Assembly: GCA_910573755.1 (NCBI GenBank)
Contig: CAJTBO010000017.1
Location: 1-64,000, forward strand
Source of the DNA: Lachnospiraceae bacterium
Lineage (GTDB): Bacteria > Bacillota > Clostridia > Lachnospirales > Lachnospiraceae
Direction: 5' to 3'
Length of the DNA: 64,000 bases
In this document: positions 54,091 to 62,720 of the stretch, in pieces
Numbering within the stretch: position 1 is the first letter of the stretch
Layout of the letters: every line of letters begins with the position of its first letter
Translations under genes and position numbers: made by a program
The notes under the pieces: model-generated
What the model was told of the DNA's origin: nothing
Database searches by the model: none
What the model saw: only the letters and a program-made list of their open reading frames with translations

Positions 54091-55017
54091 TCAAAAACAC
54101 TGGCAACGCGAACTACTTTCATAATACGCTCCGTTCCAACTTCTTCTGGAACAGAATTGGCAAACATTCATATTATCTTCATTACGACAGTATCCATCAG
54201 ACATAGGCAAGAAATAGTCTCCAGTTACTGGTGTTAGGTAACTAAATTTTTTAAAATCATACCGTGAATATATATCTAATAAAAGTGTTTGTAAAGTTGT
54301 TTCGAATTCTGAAAGGGAGTTATTTGAGTTTCTATATGTATCTAAAAATTTATTGTACCAATATTTAGATTGCGTATAATTTTTTTCAATACCTTGCCCC
54401 ATCATGTATGCACAAGCAACTGATATTTGTGCTTCTCTATATCCGCCTTCAGCTGATTTTAAATGCCATTGAAAAGAAGCTATTTTATCACCTTTATTAA
54501 AATAATGAGAACCAACCCGAAATTCTGATTCGTGATCACCCTGAAGAGCTGATTTATAATACCATTTTTGACCGTTTTCATTGTCTTGCATTACTCCATA
54601 GCCATTCGTATAACAATTTCCCATATATCTTTGGGCAGAACGATGACCTTTTTCAGCAGCAATTTGAAATAAGCTAAATGCTTTTGATAAATCTTGTGGC
54701 ACTCCGCGACCGTAATAATACATCCAGCCCTGCGAAAAAATTGCTTCAGTGTATCCCAATGTAGATGCTTCAGCGTATTTCTCAAATGCCATTGCATCAT
54801 TTTGAGATTTCCCATTTCTGCCATAAAAGTATTCTTCGCCAATTATATATATTTCTTCGGCACTTTTAAAAGATGATAAAACAGATTCATTAGTTACATT
54901 TGTAGGTGCGTCATTTACTTCATGTGTTATGAGGTTATATCCACATCTCGGGCAAAAATTTTCAGGATTTACTATTGGTTTTCCACAATGCGGACACAGT
55001 ATAGGTATATAACTCAT
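54091..55017 (-). CDS. Zinc-ribbon plus Sel1-repeat protein (prophage cargo)
   Basis: A 308-residue protein. Residues 1-27: zinc ribbon (ILCPHCGKPIVNPENFCPRCGYN). Residues about 65-225: four to five Sel1-like repeats (GYTEAIFSQGWMYYYGRGVP, GHRSAQRYMGNCYTNGYGV, GGYREAQISVACAYMMGQGI). End: a second Cys cluster (CQFCSRRSWNGAYYESSSRC). It sits alone between integrase and repressor and is AT-richer than the host genes. Such positions often carry lysogeny-expressed cargo; a defence or host-interaction role is possible but unproven. Confidence 0.75.
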   Translation of the reverse strand: MSYIPILCPHCGKPIVNPENFCPRCGYNLITHEVNDAPTNVTNESVLSSFKSAEEIYIIGEEYFYGRNGKSQNDAMAFEKYAEASTLGYTEAIFSQGWMYYYGRGVPQDLSKAFSLFQIAAEKGHRSAQRYMGNCYTNGYGVMQDNENGQKWYYKSALQGDHESEFRVGSHYFNKGDKIASFQWHLKSAEGGYREAQISVACAYMMGQGIEKNYTQSKYWYNKFLDTYRNSNNSLSEFETTLQTLLLDIYSRYDFKKFSYLTPVTGDYFLPMSDGYCRNEDNMNVCQFCSRRSWNGAYYESSSRCQCF

Positions 55018-55291
55018 TTTTACTTGTATGATGTTTATAGAAGCAAAACACCATAACTTCCTTTCTTTTTAATATCGTGGTTCAATACAACTCAGATACT
55101 GTGGACTTTTGATTATTGCCCTGTAGCTTGACTACTCAACAGGAGTGTATTGCCACTGTCTTTATCTGAATTGTTTATCTGCTGGATGAGCCGGAGCGTC
55201 TGTTCCTGAGTTCTTATTTCAATCAAGTCTACAATGATAATTGCCTGTGGATATCACGGTATCAGACTTTATGAAAGGGAGGTACAACCTC

Positions 55292-55426
55292 ATGATTTAC
55301 GCAGGCATTGACATTGCCAAACTTAACCATTTTGCATCAGCCATATCTTCTGATGGACAAGAACTCATGAAGCCGTTCAAATGTCTTGTCAAGTATTCAA
55401 ATGTATTAGAACTTATACAATTTTAG
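55292..55426 (+). pseudogene. N-terminal fragment of IS110-family transposase
   Basis: MIYAGIDIAKLNHFASAISS is the start of IS110-type DEDD transposases (first Asp in GIDIAK). The frame ends after 44 residues, so only the 5' end of the element remains. GGGAGGT precedes ATG. The region 55080-55290 upstream is probably the left end of the IS; I see no other gene there. Confidence 0.8.
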
Positions 55427-55459
55427 GATTTTTTATATTTAGTTGCGACGTCGCAACAG

Positions 55460-56230
55460 TTATAATTTTCCAACAACCCTGCCCATACACAGAGAGTCCT
55501 CTGTAAGTGGGACATCACCATATCCCTTATTCAGCGATATAAGCTTATCTTTCCCAAGTTTTTTAACATATGCTTGTCCATTGACGTTAAAGATACCAAT
55601 CTCACCGATCTGAACCTCACAGGTAGGTTCGATCAGAAGGACATCACCATCATTATACAGTGGCTCCATGCTCCTTCCGTCCACTTTTACAGCATAAGCC
55701 ACACGCCGGTACTCAGGGATGTCCGGCAGTGTGATGCGTTCAGAGTACACATCGTCAAAGATGACTTCTCCAGATCCGGCAGACACGCTGCGATAGTAAT
55801 CTATGAGGCGGCCTTTTTCATTGGAGCCGTTATGTAACTCGACGATGGCAGCAGGTGCCTGTTTTAGTTTTTCAGCAATAGCATACTCACGATTCAAAAC
55901 GGTATCGACCACGACTGCGCCATCTGGAGATTCTTCAGTAATAAAACGGTATTTTTCGATTATATCAATTTCTTTAATATTTAACTGTATACTTCCATCT
56001 TCATTATACCCGTTATACCCAAAGGTGTTAAGTACATTTTTAATACCGTAGGTTCCACACATTACAAGAAATGCTCCAGGAGTGGGCTGACTATTTTCGT
56101 TTTCCCAACTATAGATTGTTGATTCAGATGCTTTATATCCTTTGCTTACCAGTATATCGGATATTTCTTTTACACTAATTCCAGATGAAATTCTGGATTC
56201 TTTTAAGATTTTTCCAATGTTTTTATTCAT
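55460..56230 (-). CDS. Prophage CI/LexA-like repressor (XRE + S24 peptidase)
   Basis: A 256-residue regulator. N-terminal XRE helix-turn-helix (ISSGISVKEISDILVSKGYKAS), linker, then an S24 self-cleavage domain with the Ser in VDGRSMEPLYNDGDVLLIE and the Lys in VAYAVKVDG. It would keep the prophage silent and be inactivated by RecA after DNA damage. It is divergent from a Cro-like gene across a promoter region with four repeated operators. Confidence 0.9.
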   Translation of the reverse strand: MNKNIGKILKESRISSGISVKEISDILVSKGYKASESTIYSWENENSQPTPGAFLVMCGTYGIKNVLNTFGYNGYNEDGSIQLNIKEIDIIEKYRFITEESPDGAVVVDTVLNREYAIAEKLKQAPAAIVELHNGSNEKGRLIDYYRSVSAGSGEVIFDDVYSERITLPDIPEYRRVAYAVKVDGRSMEPLYNDGDVLLIEPTCEVQIGEIGIFNVNGQAYVKKLGKDKLISLNKGYGDVPLTEDSLCMGRVVGKL

Positions 56231-56257
56231 ATTAACACCACCTTATAAATGGAGAAT

Positions 56258-56360
56258 ATCACAAGGATTTTGGCAAGTCAACAAAAAATCACGAGAATCT
56301 CAAAAAAAGTATTGACATCACAAGAAACTAATGATAATATGTGCAATATCACAAGAATCT
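56258..56360. promoter_or_regulatory. Lysogeny switch region with four direct-repeat operators
   Basis: Copies of ATCACAAGAATCT-like sequence start at 56258, 56288, 56317 and 56348, spaced 30, 29 and 31 bp, i.e. about three helical turns. A rightward promoter TTGACA (56312-56317), 17-bp spacer, TAATAT (56335-56340) overlaps the third copy. The repressor would occupy these on one face of the helix. Confidence 0.75.
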
Positions 56361-56379
56361 AATGAAAGGAGAAAGAGAG

Positions 56380-56598
56380 ATGGATATTCCTACAAAAAAC
56401 TTAGGGGAATATGTTCGGGAGAAGGGAATCACTTTGACGAATATGTCAAGATGCACTGGAATTCCATATGGAGCACTTTATGATAGCCTGCTTAGTCCAA
56501 AAAGAAAAAGAGATTTGCGACTTGGAGAAGCATTAGCGATATGCAAATTCCTCGGAGTAGATCCAATGAAGTTTTCAGAGCATGAGGAAGGGAGGTGA
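56380..56598 (+). CDS. Cro-like small helix-turn-helix protein
   Basis: A 72-residue protein with a short helix-turn-helix (REKGITLTNMSRCTGIPYGALYDSL) and a SPKRKRDLRLGEALAICKFLG tail. AAAGGAGAAAG precedes ATG 56380. Position directly after the rightward promoter suggests the early anti-repressor (Cro) role. Confidence 0.75.
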   Translation: MDIPTKNLGEYVREKGITLTNMSRCTGIPYGALYDSLLSPKRKRDLRLGEALAICKFLGVDPMKFSEHEEGR

Positions 56599-56606
56599 GA
56601 GAGGAA

Positions 56607-56810
56607 ATGATAGATGCAAAAAAGTATACAGATAAAGCAGAATTGATTGAGGATAAGATACAGCAGATTGAGAAGATTCTTATGGAAGAGGATATTACTT
56701 TTGGGGTGGCTAAGACTATTATCCAATCGATTGAGGCAGATCTTTTTAGAGATGGAGATACGTTTCTGAATAAGTCATCACTCAAAAACGTATTTCCACG
56801 TTGGGCTTAG
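56607..56810 (+). CDS. Small prophage protein, unknown
   Basis: A 67-residue, acidic, helical protein (ELIEDKIQQIEKILMEEDI). A GTG start at 56595 is possible; ATG 56607 has GGGAGG at 11 bases. Unrecognised; follows the Cro-like gene. Confidence 0.55.
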   Translation: MIDAKKYTDKAELIEDKIQQIEKILMEEDITFGVAKTIIQSIEADLFRDGDTFLNKSSLKNVFPRWA

Positions 56811-56812
56811 TT

Positions 56813-57025
56813 TCATCCATCACTGATATGACGAGAATGGTAAGAATACTGCAATTTTTGAACAACATCATATAAGTCAGTTACCATTTCATCATAGTTT
56901 GGATTGGATAAGTCATGACTATGAGCAACAATCAAAGCGGCAAGAACGCCTAAACTGTCTCTGGTTACTACTGCAGGCTTTCTAAGAGCATGATCGTTGT
57001 CGTTGTAAAATTCCGAGTTGGACAT
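56813..57025 (-). CDS. Small prophage protein, unknown (minus strand)
   Basis: A 70-residue protein starting MSNSEFYNDNDHALRKPAVV, preceded by GAAAGGAG on the minus strand. No recognised domain. It is convergent with the gene at 56607 and separated from its stop by two bases. Confidence 0.6.
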   Translation of the reverse strand: MSNSEFYNDNDHALRKPAVVTRDSLGVLAALIVAHSHDLSNPNYDEMVTDLYDVVQKLQYSYHSRHISDG

Positions 57026-57148
57026 AATAATTCTCCTTTCTTTCATACTCAGGTATGCCAGTACCCTGTAAGTACAGTATAGGAAAGAAGGAAGAAAATG
57101 ACAATATAGAATTTGCAGAGCAGGAGGAAAGGGGGTGAGGGAGATAAA

Positions 57149-57511
57149 TTATAATCCAAGATACTGGCGGAGGTAAGAAATAATAAGAGCACTAAGGATA
57201 CCAAGTAAAAAGCCAAGCATACCATGAAGCAATGAAAATAGCTTTTTGATAAAAAAAGAAAAATAAGAGGTTTGCTTAATAAAAGCAAGACCGGCTTCAG
57301 AGACGATGATGTTTCCTGTTTTTTGAAAGTGATAGTTACCATTAACTGTTTGACAGCACGGAAGATTTAAAACATATCCGTGTTCACAACAACAGAAAAG
57401 AGCATATGCCATATCTTTATCATGTTCGATATCGGGTAAATCATTGTTTTTTTTCAGATTAATAAGTATAGAACGCATAGTTGTTTTAAGAGAGTGAAGG
57501 TTTTTAAACAT
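57149..57511 (-). CDS. Small membrane-tailed prophage protein, unknown
   Basis: A 120-residue protein with a Cys cluster (ALFCCCEHGYVLNLPCC) and one C-terminal membrane helix (LLHGMLGFLLGILSALIISYL). ATG 57511 follows TAGGAGATAC on the minus strand. Unrecognised; the layout could fit an immunity or exclusion protein, but nothing proves it. Confidence 0.6.
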   Translation of the reverse strand: MFKNLHSLKTTMRSILINLKKNNDLPDIEHDKDMAYALFCCCEHGYVLNLPCCQTVNGNYHFQKTGNIIVSEAGLAFIKQTSYFSFFIKKLFSLLHGMLGFLLGILSALIISYLRQYLGL

Positions 57512-57608
57512 AAAAGTATCTCCTAATGTTTTAAAGAAGTATAGCATATTTGAAAAAGAAGAGCAATGGAGATTGTAAGAAACGAAATGATATGAAGAGG
57601 TGAGGGAA

Positions 57609-57797
57609 ATGACAGTAGTATTGTTGATTATCATTTTTATTTTGGTAATAATGTTGATTTCCATAAAATTAGGCTTGACAGCCTATGTGGCGTGGATGGA
57701 AGAAAATCACTTCCGGCAACCATCCGAAAAAGACATACAACGGCTTATCGGATGGTGCGCCAAGAAGTACATACAGGATTTATTTAGAAAATCCTAA
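57609..57797 (+). CDS. Small single-helix membrane protein
   Basis: A 62-residue protein: one membrane helix (VVLLIIIFILVIMLISI) and a short charged tail. AGGTGAGGG precedes ATG 57609. Its last 18 bases overlap the 3' end of the opposite-strand gene. Confidence 0.55.
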   Translation: MTVVLLIIIFILVIMLISIKLGLTAYVAWMEENHFRQPSEKDIQRLIGWCAKKYIQDLFRKS

Positions 57798-58163
57798 CTC
57801 ATAATTGATTGCGGCGGTTGCAACACCTTCGGCTATTGCAGATATAATTTTGAGGCTTGCAAATCCGACATTAGAAGAAATGTCTTTAATCTTTTTCCAA
57901 TTATTATCTTCTCTGATATTTGCAAGAAATTCATGGCCATCTGGTGTTAAGTCATAAGTATTTGGAATTGATTTGTCAGGGAGATATATCATTCCTTTCA
58001 TTACAAGGTATCTTACATGATATAAAACTTTTCCTGTTTCCTTATACTTTTCCAATTTCTGGTACTTATTAGCAGCGCCTATCATAAAACATCCTTTTTC
58101 AAAGGTAGTTTTTTCTTCAATAGTAAACAAAATATCACGCACACATTCGTTGTCAATTTGCAT
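57780..58163 (-). CDS. DUF2513-like phage protein
   Basis: A 127-residue protein beginning MQIDNECVRDILFTIEE and containing HVRYLVMKGMIYLP and YDLTPDGHEFLANIRED, a pattern typical of DUF2513 phage proteins with a winged-helix look. ATG 58163 follows GAAAGGAGAAAG on the minus strand. Function unknown. Confidence 0.75.
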   Translation of the reverse strand: MQIDNECVRDILFTIEEKTTFEKGCFMIGAANKYQKLEKYKETGKVLYHVRYLVMKGMIYLPDKSIPNTYDLTPDGHEFLANIREDNNWKKIKDISSNVGFASLKIISAIAEGVATAAINYELGFSK

Positions 58164-58373
58164 GTACTTTCTCCTTTCTTTTGTAATCAGCTCTGGCAGG
58201 GGCCTGTAAGGAAAGTATAAGGGAAAAAGCGGAAAAAGGCAATGAAAATGCTCCAAAGGTGGTAGCGCACCAAAGGAGCAGTAACCAGTAAACCAACATA
58301 CCGGATATAGGTAGATTCTAGCATATCTCTCCTGATCCGGCAATAGAAAAGCGGAAAGAAAGGAGGGACAGGG

Positions 58374-58613
58374 ATGCCACGGGTATCAATCAATAAAAAA
58401 AAGTATCTGCAGACAGATTTGAGAGAGTGGATGAAAGGCAGAATGGACACTCTGGGGAAAAATCAGGCTTACATGGGAGAAAAACTTAATATTACCCAAC
58501 AGGCATTTGGGTGCAGGCTCAGAAGAGGAGTTTTTGATAATACGCAGTTATATGTGATTTTCAAAGAATTGGAAGCTACAGGGGAAGAGATTCTTCGTTT
58601 AATGACACTTTGA
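58374..58613 (+). CDS. Small helix-turn-helix phage protein
   Basis: A 79-residue protein with a Cro/C1-like helix-turn-helix (KNQAYMGEKLNITQQAFGCRLRR). AAAGGAGGGACAGGG precedes ATG. It starts the rightward early gene run that continues to the window end. Confidence 0.7.
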   Translation: MPRVSINKKKYLQTDLREWMKGRMDTLGKNQAYMGEKLNITQQAFGCRLRRGVFDNTQLYVIFKELEATGEEILRLMTL

Positions 58614-58665
58614 GAAAGGAGCCAGCCTCCGGCCGGGGCAACGTGTACACAGGCTTCTTGAAAAA

Positions 58666-59793
58666 ATGAGTGAGCAATATAAAAGCAGGGTATATACAGA
58701 CAGGCCGGATTATGCGGATCTGGATGCACCAGAAAAATTTCAGGCGATATTAGGCATCATAATGACGCATCTCAGGCAGCATCCAAGAGCCATATGTTCC
58801 TATTCCGGGGGGGCGGACAGCGACATCATGATCGATCTGATTGAAACGGCACGGGAGATCGTACCATCACTTCCACCAGTAAAGTATGTATTCTTCAATA
58901 CCGGATTGGAAATGAAAGCCACTAAAGACCATGTAAAAGCTACCGCGGAGAAATATGGAGTGGAAATCGAGGAAGTCAGGCCAAAAGTCGGCATCGTTCA
59001 GGCGGTCAGGGAGCATGGTGTTCCATTTGTATCAAAGATAATGTCATCAGGACTGGAAGGATGGCAGAAAAAGGGAATCCCGCTATCAATAGCTGATGAA
59101 TATGCGCAGGCAGAGGATAAGGCGACAAAAAGGCTGGAATTAAGTGAGAGGTTTCCCAAGTGTGAGAGCATAATCAATTTTTTATGCTGTTGCAATTCCG
59201 CGGGAGAGCCACGGCCTAATATTCAGCTAGTGATAAATTCATCAAAGTATATGAGAGAATTTATCAGCGAGAATCCGCCGGATTTTCGGATCAGCGCAAA
59301 GTGTTGCGATTATTGCAAAAAGCAAGTGGCGCATGAAGTACAAAAAGACTACGAGATGATTATCACGGGAGAACGCCGGGACGAGGGTGGAATGAGGTCG
59401 GTGCCGCGGAAAGATAACACTGCGCTCTGTTTCACGGAAACCAGTGACGGGCAATATAGATTCAGGCCGCTTTACTACGTTACGGACAAAGATAAAGAAT
59501 GGTACAAAGAACGATTTGAAATCAGATACTCAGATGCTTATGAAGTTTATGGTCTTACGAGGACAGGATGCTGTGGGTGTCCAATCTCGTATAAAGCGGT
59601 TGATGATCTGGAACTGATACGGCCACACGAGCCAAATGTTGTCAAGGCGGCGTGGAACATATTTGGGAAAAGCTATGAATACCGGAAAAAATACAATGAC
59701 TATAAGGATGCCAGAATGAGGGAAGAGAAAAAAAGAAGGGCAAATATTGAAGGGCAGATGGATTTCTTTGACTTATTAGAGGGAAAATCATGA
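58666..59793 (+). CDS. PAPS reductase/ATP-pyrophosphatase-like phage protein
   Basis: A 375-residue protein of the PAPS-reductase fold: PP-loop AICSYSGGADSDIMIDLI, KYVFFNTGLEMKATKDHV, then ITGERRDEGGMRS. Paired Cys clusters (INFLCCCN, KCCDYCKK, GCCGCPIS) suggest metal or Fe-S binding. Such proteins are common in Clostridia phages; a role in DNA sulfur or base modification has been suggested for relatives. The stop overlaps the next start (ATGA at 59790), so it is translationally coupled to the methyltransferase. Confidence 0.8.
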   Translation: MSEQYKSRVYTDRPDYADLDAPEKFQAILGIIMTHLRQHPRAICSYSGGADSDIMIDLIETAREIVPSLPPVKYVFFNTGLEMKATKDHVKATAEKYGVEIEEVRPKVGIVQAVREHGVPFVSKIMSSGLEGWQKKGIPLSIADEYAQAEDKATKRLELSERFPKCESIINFLCCCNSAGEPRPNIQLVINSSKYMREFISENPPDFRISAKCCDYCKKQVAHEVQKDYEMIITGERRDEGGMRSVPRKDNTALCFTETSDGQYRFRPLYYVTDKDKEWYKERFEIRYSDAYEVYGLTRTGCCGCPISYKAVDDLELIRPHEPNVVKAAWNIFGKSYEYRKKYNDYKDARMREEKKRRANIEGQMDFFDLLEGKS

Positions 59794-61421
59794 AAAATAA
59801 TATCATAATTGACTGCTTTGCCGGCGGCGGTGGTGCAAGCGTCGGGATAGAGATGGCGCTGGGACGATATGTAGATATCGCCGTGAATCATGATCCTGAG
59901 GCAATCAGGATGCATACTGTCAACCATCCGAATACGCTGCATCTGACGGAAGATATCTTCAAAGTTGATCTGCAGAAGTATGTTAATGGACGCCAAGTGG
60001 CGTTGATGTGGGCAAGTCCGGACTGCACAAGCCACAGCAAAGCAAAAGGAGGCAAGCCGAGAAAACATGGCCTGCGCATCCTTCCGTGGGCGGTGTATAA
60101 ACATGCAAAGGCAATCCTTCCGGATGTGATAATCATGGAAAATGTGGAAGAGATACAGCAGTGGGGACCGCTGGATGCTGCCGGGCATCCGATACCAGAG
60201 AGAAAGGGAGAAGACTATAAGAAATTCATCACTGCGATGAAGTCGCTTGGGTATATATTTGACAGCAGGGAACTGGTAGCGGCAGATTATGGGGCGCCGA
60301 CAACGCGGAAGCGCTGGTATGCTGTGTTCCGCAGGGATGGCAGGGAAATAGCCTGGCCGGAGCCTACACACAGCAAAGGAGGTGTAAATGGCTTAATGTC
60401 ATGGGAACCAATCTGCAAATATTTGGATTTATGGGATTTTGGAAAATCAATCTTTGGGCGTAAGAAGCCATTGGCAGAAAAGACCATGAATCGGATAGCA
60501 AGAGGGCTTGACAAGTTTGTATTCCAAAATCCGGAGCCATTCATCGTACAGGTGGATCATGGAGGTGATAACTTCCGGGGACAGAGCATCCATGAACCAA
60601 TGCCGACCATCACATCAAAGCATGGATTCGGCGTGGTAACAGTGGAAACCGCGCCATTTATAGAAAAATCATATGGCGGAAATTATAAAGGATCTGGAAG
60701 CGGAGTGGAAAAACCGGTTCATACGATCACTACTGTAGACCATAACCATCTGGTATCTCCGCTGCTGATCCAGTATCACTCGGAGACCACAAAGAGCGGG
60801 GTAAGAGGGCAGAAAGTTACAGATCCAATCCAGACAATAGACACCAGCAACCGTTATGGTCTGGTAATGTCCTTTGTGACTAAATTTTATAAAAGCGGTA
60901 CCGGTCAGAGCCTGGCAGAACCAATACATACCATCACTACATCCCCGGGGCATTTTGGAACAGTATCTGTACTGGCGATGAACATGAGGGAACTGCAGGA
61001 AGCAGGAATTGATGAAGAAGCAGCGCGGAAATGTACCTGGGTGAGCCAGTTCGTGATGGAATATTATAGCTGTGGAACCGGTCAGAGCCTGACAGAACCG
61101 CTCCATACTGTAGTCACAAAAGACAGGTTTGCGCTGATCACGGTACTTGGGAACGAATATGTGATACTGGATATATTCTTAAGAATGCTGAAGCCGGAAG
61201 AATTAAAGCTGGGGCAGGGGTTTCCGGCAGACTACATCATAGACCGCGACATTAATTACAGACCATATCCGGCAAAAGAGCAGGTAGCAAGGATCGGAAA
61301 TAGTGTGGTGCCGATCATGGCGCAGAAACTGGTGGAGGCGAACTGCGGATATCTGAAGGTGGGGAACAGGGCACCATCCCTTAAATTGGATACAAGTGAA
61401 CCCCAGATTAAATTTGCATAG
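59790..61421 (+). CDS. C5-cytosine DNA methyltransferase with five internal repeats
   Basis: A 543-residue m5C methyltransferase. AdoMet motif DCFAGGGGASVGIEMA, catalytic-loop region ASPDCTSHSKAKGG (Cys present; PC replaced by DC), ENVEEIQQWG, TTRKRWYAVFR and the closing GNSVVPIMAQKL. Between about residues 250 and 455, where the target-recognition domain should be, five similar segments recur with a core like GQSLxEPxHTITT (from 60585, 60700, 60810, 60905 and 61082). They may be several recognition modules. It probably protects phage DNA. Confidence 0.85.
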   Translation: MKNNIIIDCFAGGGGASVGIEMALGRYVDIAVNHDPEAIRMHTVNHPNTLHLTEDIFKVDLQKYVNGRQVALMWASPDCTSHSKAKGGKPRKHGLRILPWAVYKHAKAILPDVIIMENVEEIQQWGPLDAAGHPIPERKGEDYKKFITAMKSLGYIFDSRELVAADYGAPTTRKRWYAVFRRDGREIAWPEPTHSKGGVNGLMSWEPICKYLDLWDFGKSIFGRKKPLAEKTMNRIARGLDKFVFQNPEPFIVQVDHGGDNFRGQSIHEPMPTITSKHGFGVVTVETAPFIEKSYGGNYKGSGSGVEKPVHTITTVDHNHLVSPLLIQYHSETTKSGVRGQKVTDPIQTIDTSNRYGLVMSFVTKFYKSGTGQSLAEPIHTITTSPGHFGTVSVLAMNMRELQEAGIDEEAARKCTWVSQFVMEYYSCGTGQSLTEPLHTVVTKDRFALITVLGNEYVILDIFLRMLKPEELKLGQGFPADYIIDRDINYRPYPAKEQVARIGNSVVPIMAQKLVEANCGYLKVGNRAPSLKLDTSEPQIKFA

Positions 61422-61430
61422 GAGACAGAA

Positions 61431-61703
61431 ATGGAAAATAAAGACAAACTGGTAGAGAGTATGACTATATTAGATTTTTCGGATATGAAACTACCTATGG
61501 TCGTAGTGTATGACCATCCGGCGGATTATCCGGATGCATATGTAGCGAGAGTGTGGGAGATGAAAGGAAATCTTCCGACCAATACATTCATCAAGATGGA
61601 TACATTGGAGAAAATAAGAGAAGATGTACAGTCCGCAGGGTTTATACACTGTATACAGAGGGCAGTGGAAGATGATCCAGTTATTGTGGAAGCGTGGATG
61701 TAA
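61431..61703 (+). CDS. Prophage hypothetical protein
   Basis: A 90-residue acidic protein (LDFSDMKLPMVVVYDHPADYP, ends VEAWM). AGGAGACAG precedes ATG. Not recognised. Confidence 0.6.
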   Translation: MENKDKLVESMTILDFSDMKLPMVVVYDHPADYPDAYVARVWEMKGNLPTNTFIKMDTLEKIREDVQSAGFIHCIQRAVEDDPVIVEAWM

Positions 61704-61726
61704 TACAATTGAGAGGAGAAAAAGAT

Positions 61727-62191
61727 ATGGCTTATGCTGAAAAAACGTCCGTATCAGTCAGCAGGACAAAAGCAGATATAGAAGATTTGGTACAGAAGCA
61801 TGGAGCAGATCAATTTGTAAGTGGCTATAAGGGGGATATTGCTGTAATAGGTTTTTCAATGGAAGGAAGGCAGATACGGTTTTTCCTGCCTCTGCCAGAC
61901 AAGAATGCCAGTGAATACTGGCATACGCCCGGGCGGGGACAGCGCCGGACAGAAGAAGGCGCGTATGCGGCATGGGAACAGGCCTGCAGGAGCCGGTGGC
62001 GGGCCCTGTATCTGATCGTGAAAGCGAAGCTGGAAGCAGTAGAAGCGGGAATCAGCACAGTGGAACGGGAATTTTTTTATGATATCGTCCTTCCTGACGG
62101 CCGTACCGCAGGGGAATGGATGGCGCCACAGATCGAGGAGGCATATCAGACCGGGCAGATGCCTGCAATGTTGCCGATGTTCAGTAATTAA
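61727..62191 (+). CDS. Prophage hypothetical protein
   Basis: A 154-residue protein; includes GFSMEGRQIRFFLPLP and a Trp/Arg-rich WEQACRSRWRALYLIVKAKL. Similar proteins are frequent in Clostridia prophages near DNA-modification genes; function unknown. GAGAGGAG precedes ATG 61727; an in-frame upstream ATG at 61694 overlaps the previous gene. Confidence 0.65.
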   Translation: MAYAEKTSVSVSRTKADIEDLVQKHGADQFVSGYKGDIAVIGFSMEGRQIRFFLPLPDKNASEYWHTPGRGQRRTEEGAYAAWEQACRSRWRALYLIVKAKLEAVEAGISTVEREFFYDIVLPDGRTAGEWMAPQIEEAYQTGQMPAMLPMFSN

Positions 62192-62203
62192 GGAGGAGAG
62201 GAG

Positions 62204-62401
62204 ATGTCCAAATGTCACGATTGTGGAGCGGAGACGACCAATATAGTCTGGGAACCGAACATATGCGAACATATCCCGTTGTGCAATTACTGCAAAGATG
62301 CATTTTACAGGAAATGTAAAATATGTGGGCAATATTATCCGATTGGAAAGATCAATATGGTAACGTCGATTTGTGACTGTTGCAAGGAGGTGCCATGTTA
62401 A
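62204..62401 (+). CDS. Small zinc-ribbon-like phage protein
   Basis: A 65-residue protein with eleven Cys in CxxC-type pairs (KCHDCGAE, LCNYCKD, KCKICGQYY, CDCCKEVPC). Probably binds zinc. GGAGGAGAGG precedes ATG; its end overlaps the next start. Confidence 0.65.
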   Translation: MSKCHDCGAETTNIVWEPNICEHIPLCNYCKDAFYRKCKICGQYYPIGKINMVTSICDCCKEVPC

Positions 62402-62700
62402 AAATTTGCTATTTATCTGACAATGAGCGCCGGATAATGAATTCCAGACGGATATTGGCGGAGATGGAGACAGAAAATATATTGTACGAAAACAAAAGAG
62501 TATTTCGTACAGAAAATATGGAATATAGATTTGTAAATTGTGGGAATGAGGACAATTATATGGGGCTTTATGCAGATCAGGTAATTATCGATTTCAGGAA
62601 TCCGATGATAGAAATCGCTCGGATAATAACTGCGGCATCATGCGTTCCGGATGAGTATAAAATCATTGATGATCGAAAAATGGGAGTAACTGATTATTGA
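62395..62700 (+). CDS. Prophage hypothetical protein
   Basis: A 101-residue protein (MLKICYLSDNERRIMNSRRI, later GLYADQVIIDFRNP). ATG 62395 follows CAAGGAGGT inside the end of the preceding gene. Not recognised. Confidence 0.6.
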   Translation: MLKICYLSDNERRIMNSRRILAEMETENILYENKRVFRTENMEYRFVNCGNEDNYMGLYADQVIIDFRNPMIEIARIITAASCVPDEYKIIDDRKMGVTDY

Positions 62701-62720
62701 CTTATGAAGGAGATGAGGAT

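Noticed and set aside
53904-54167. Minus-strand frame after the Sel1 gene
   Set aside because: Overlaps the 3' end of the Sel1 gene and spans two terminator-like hairpins; low support for coding.
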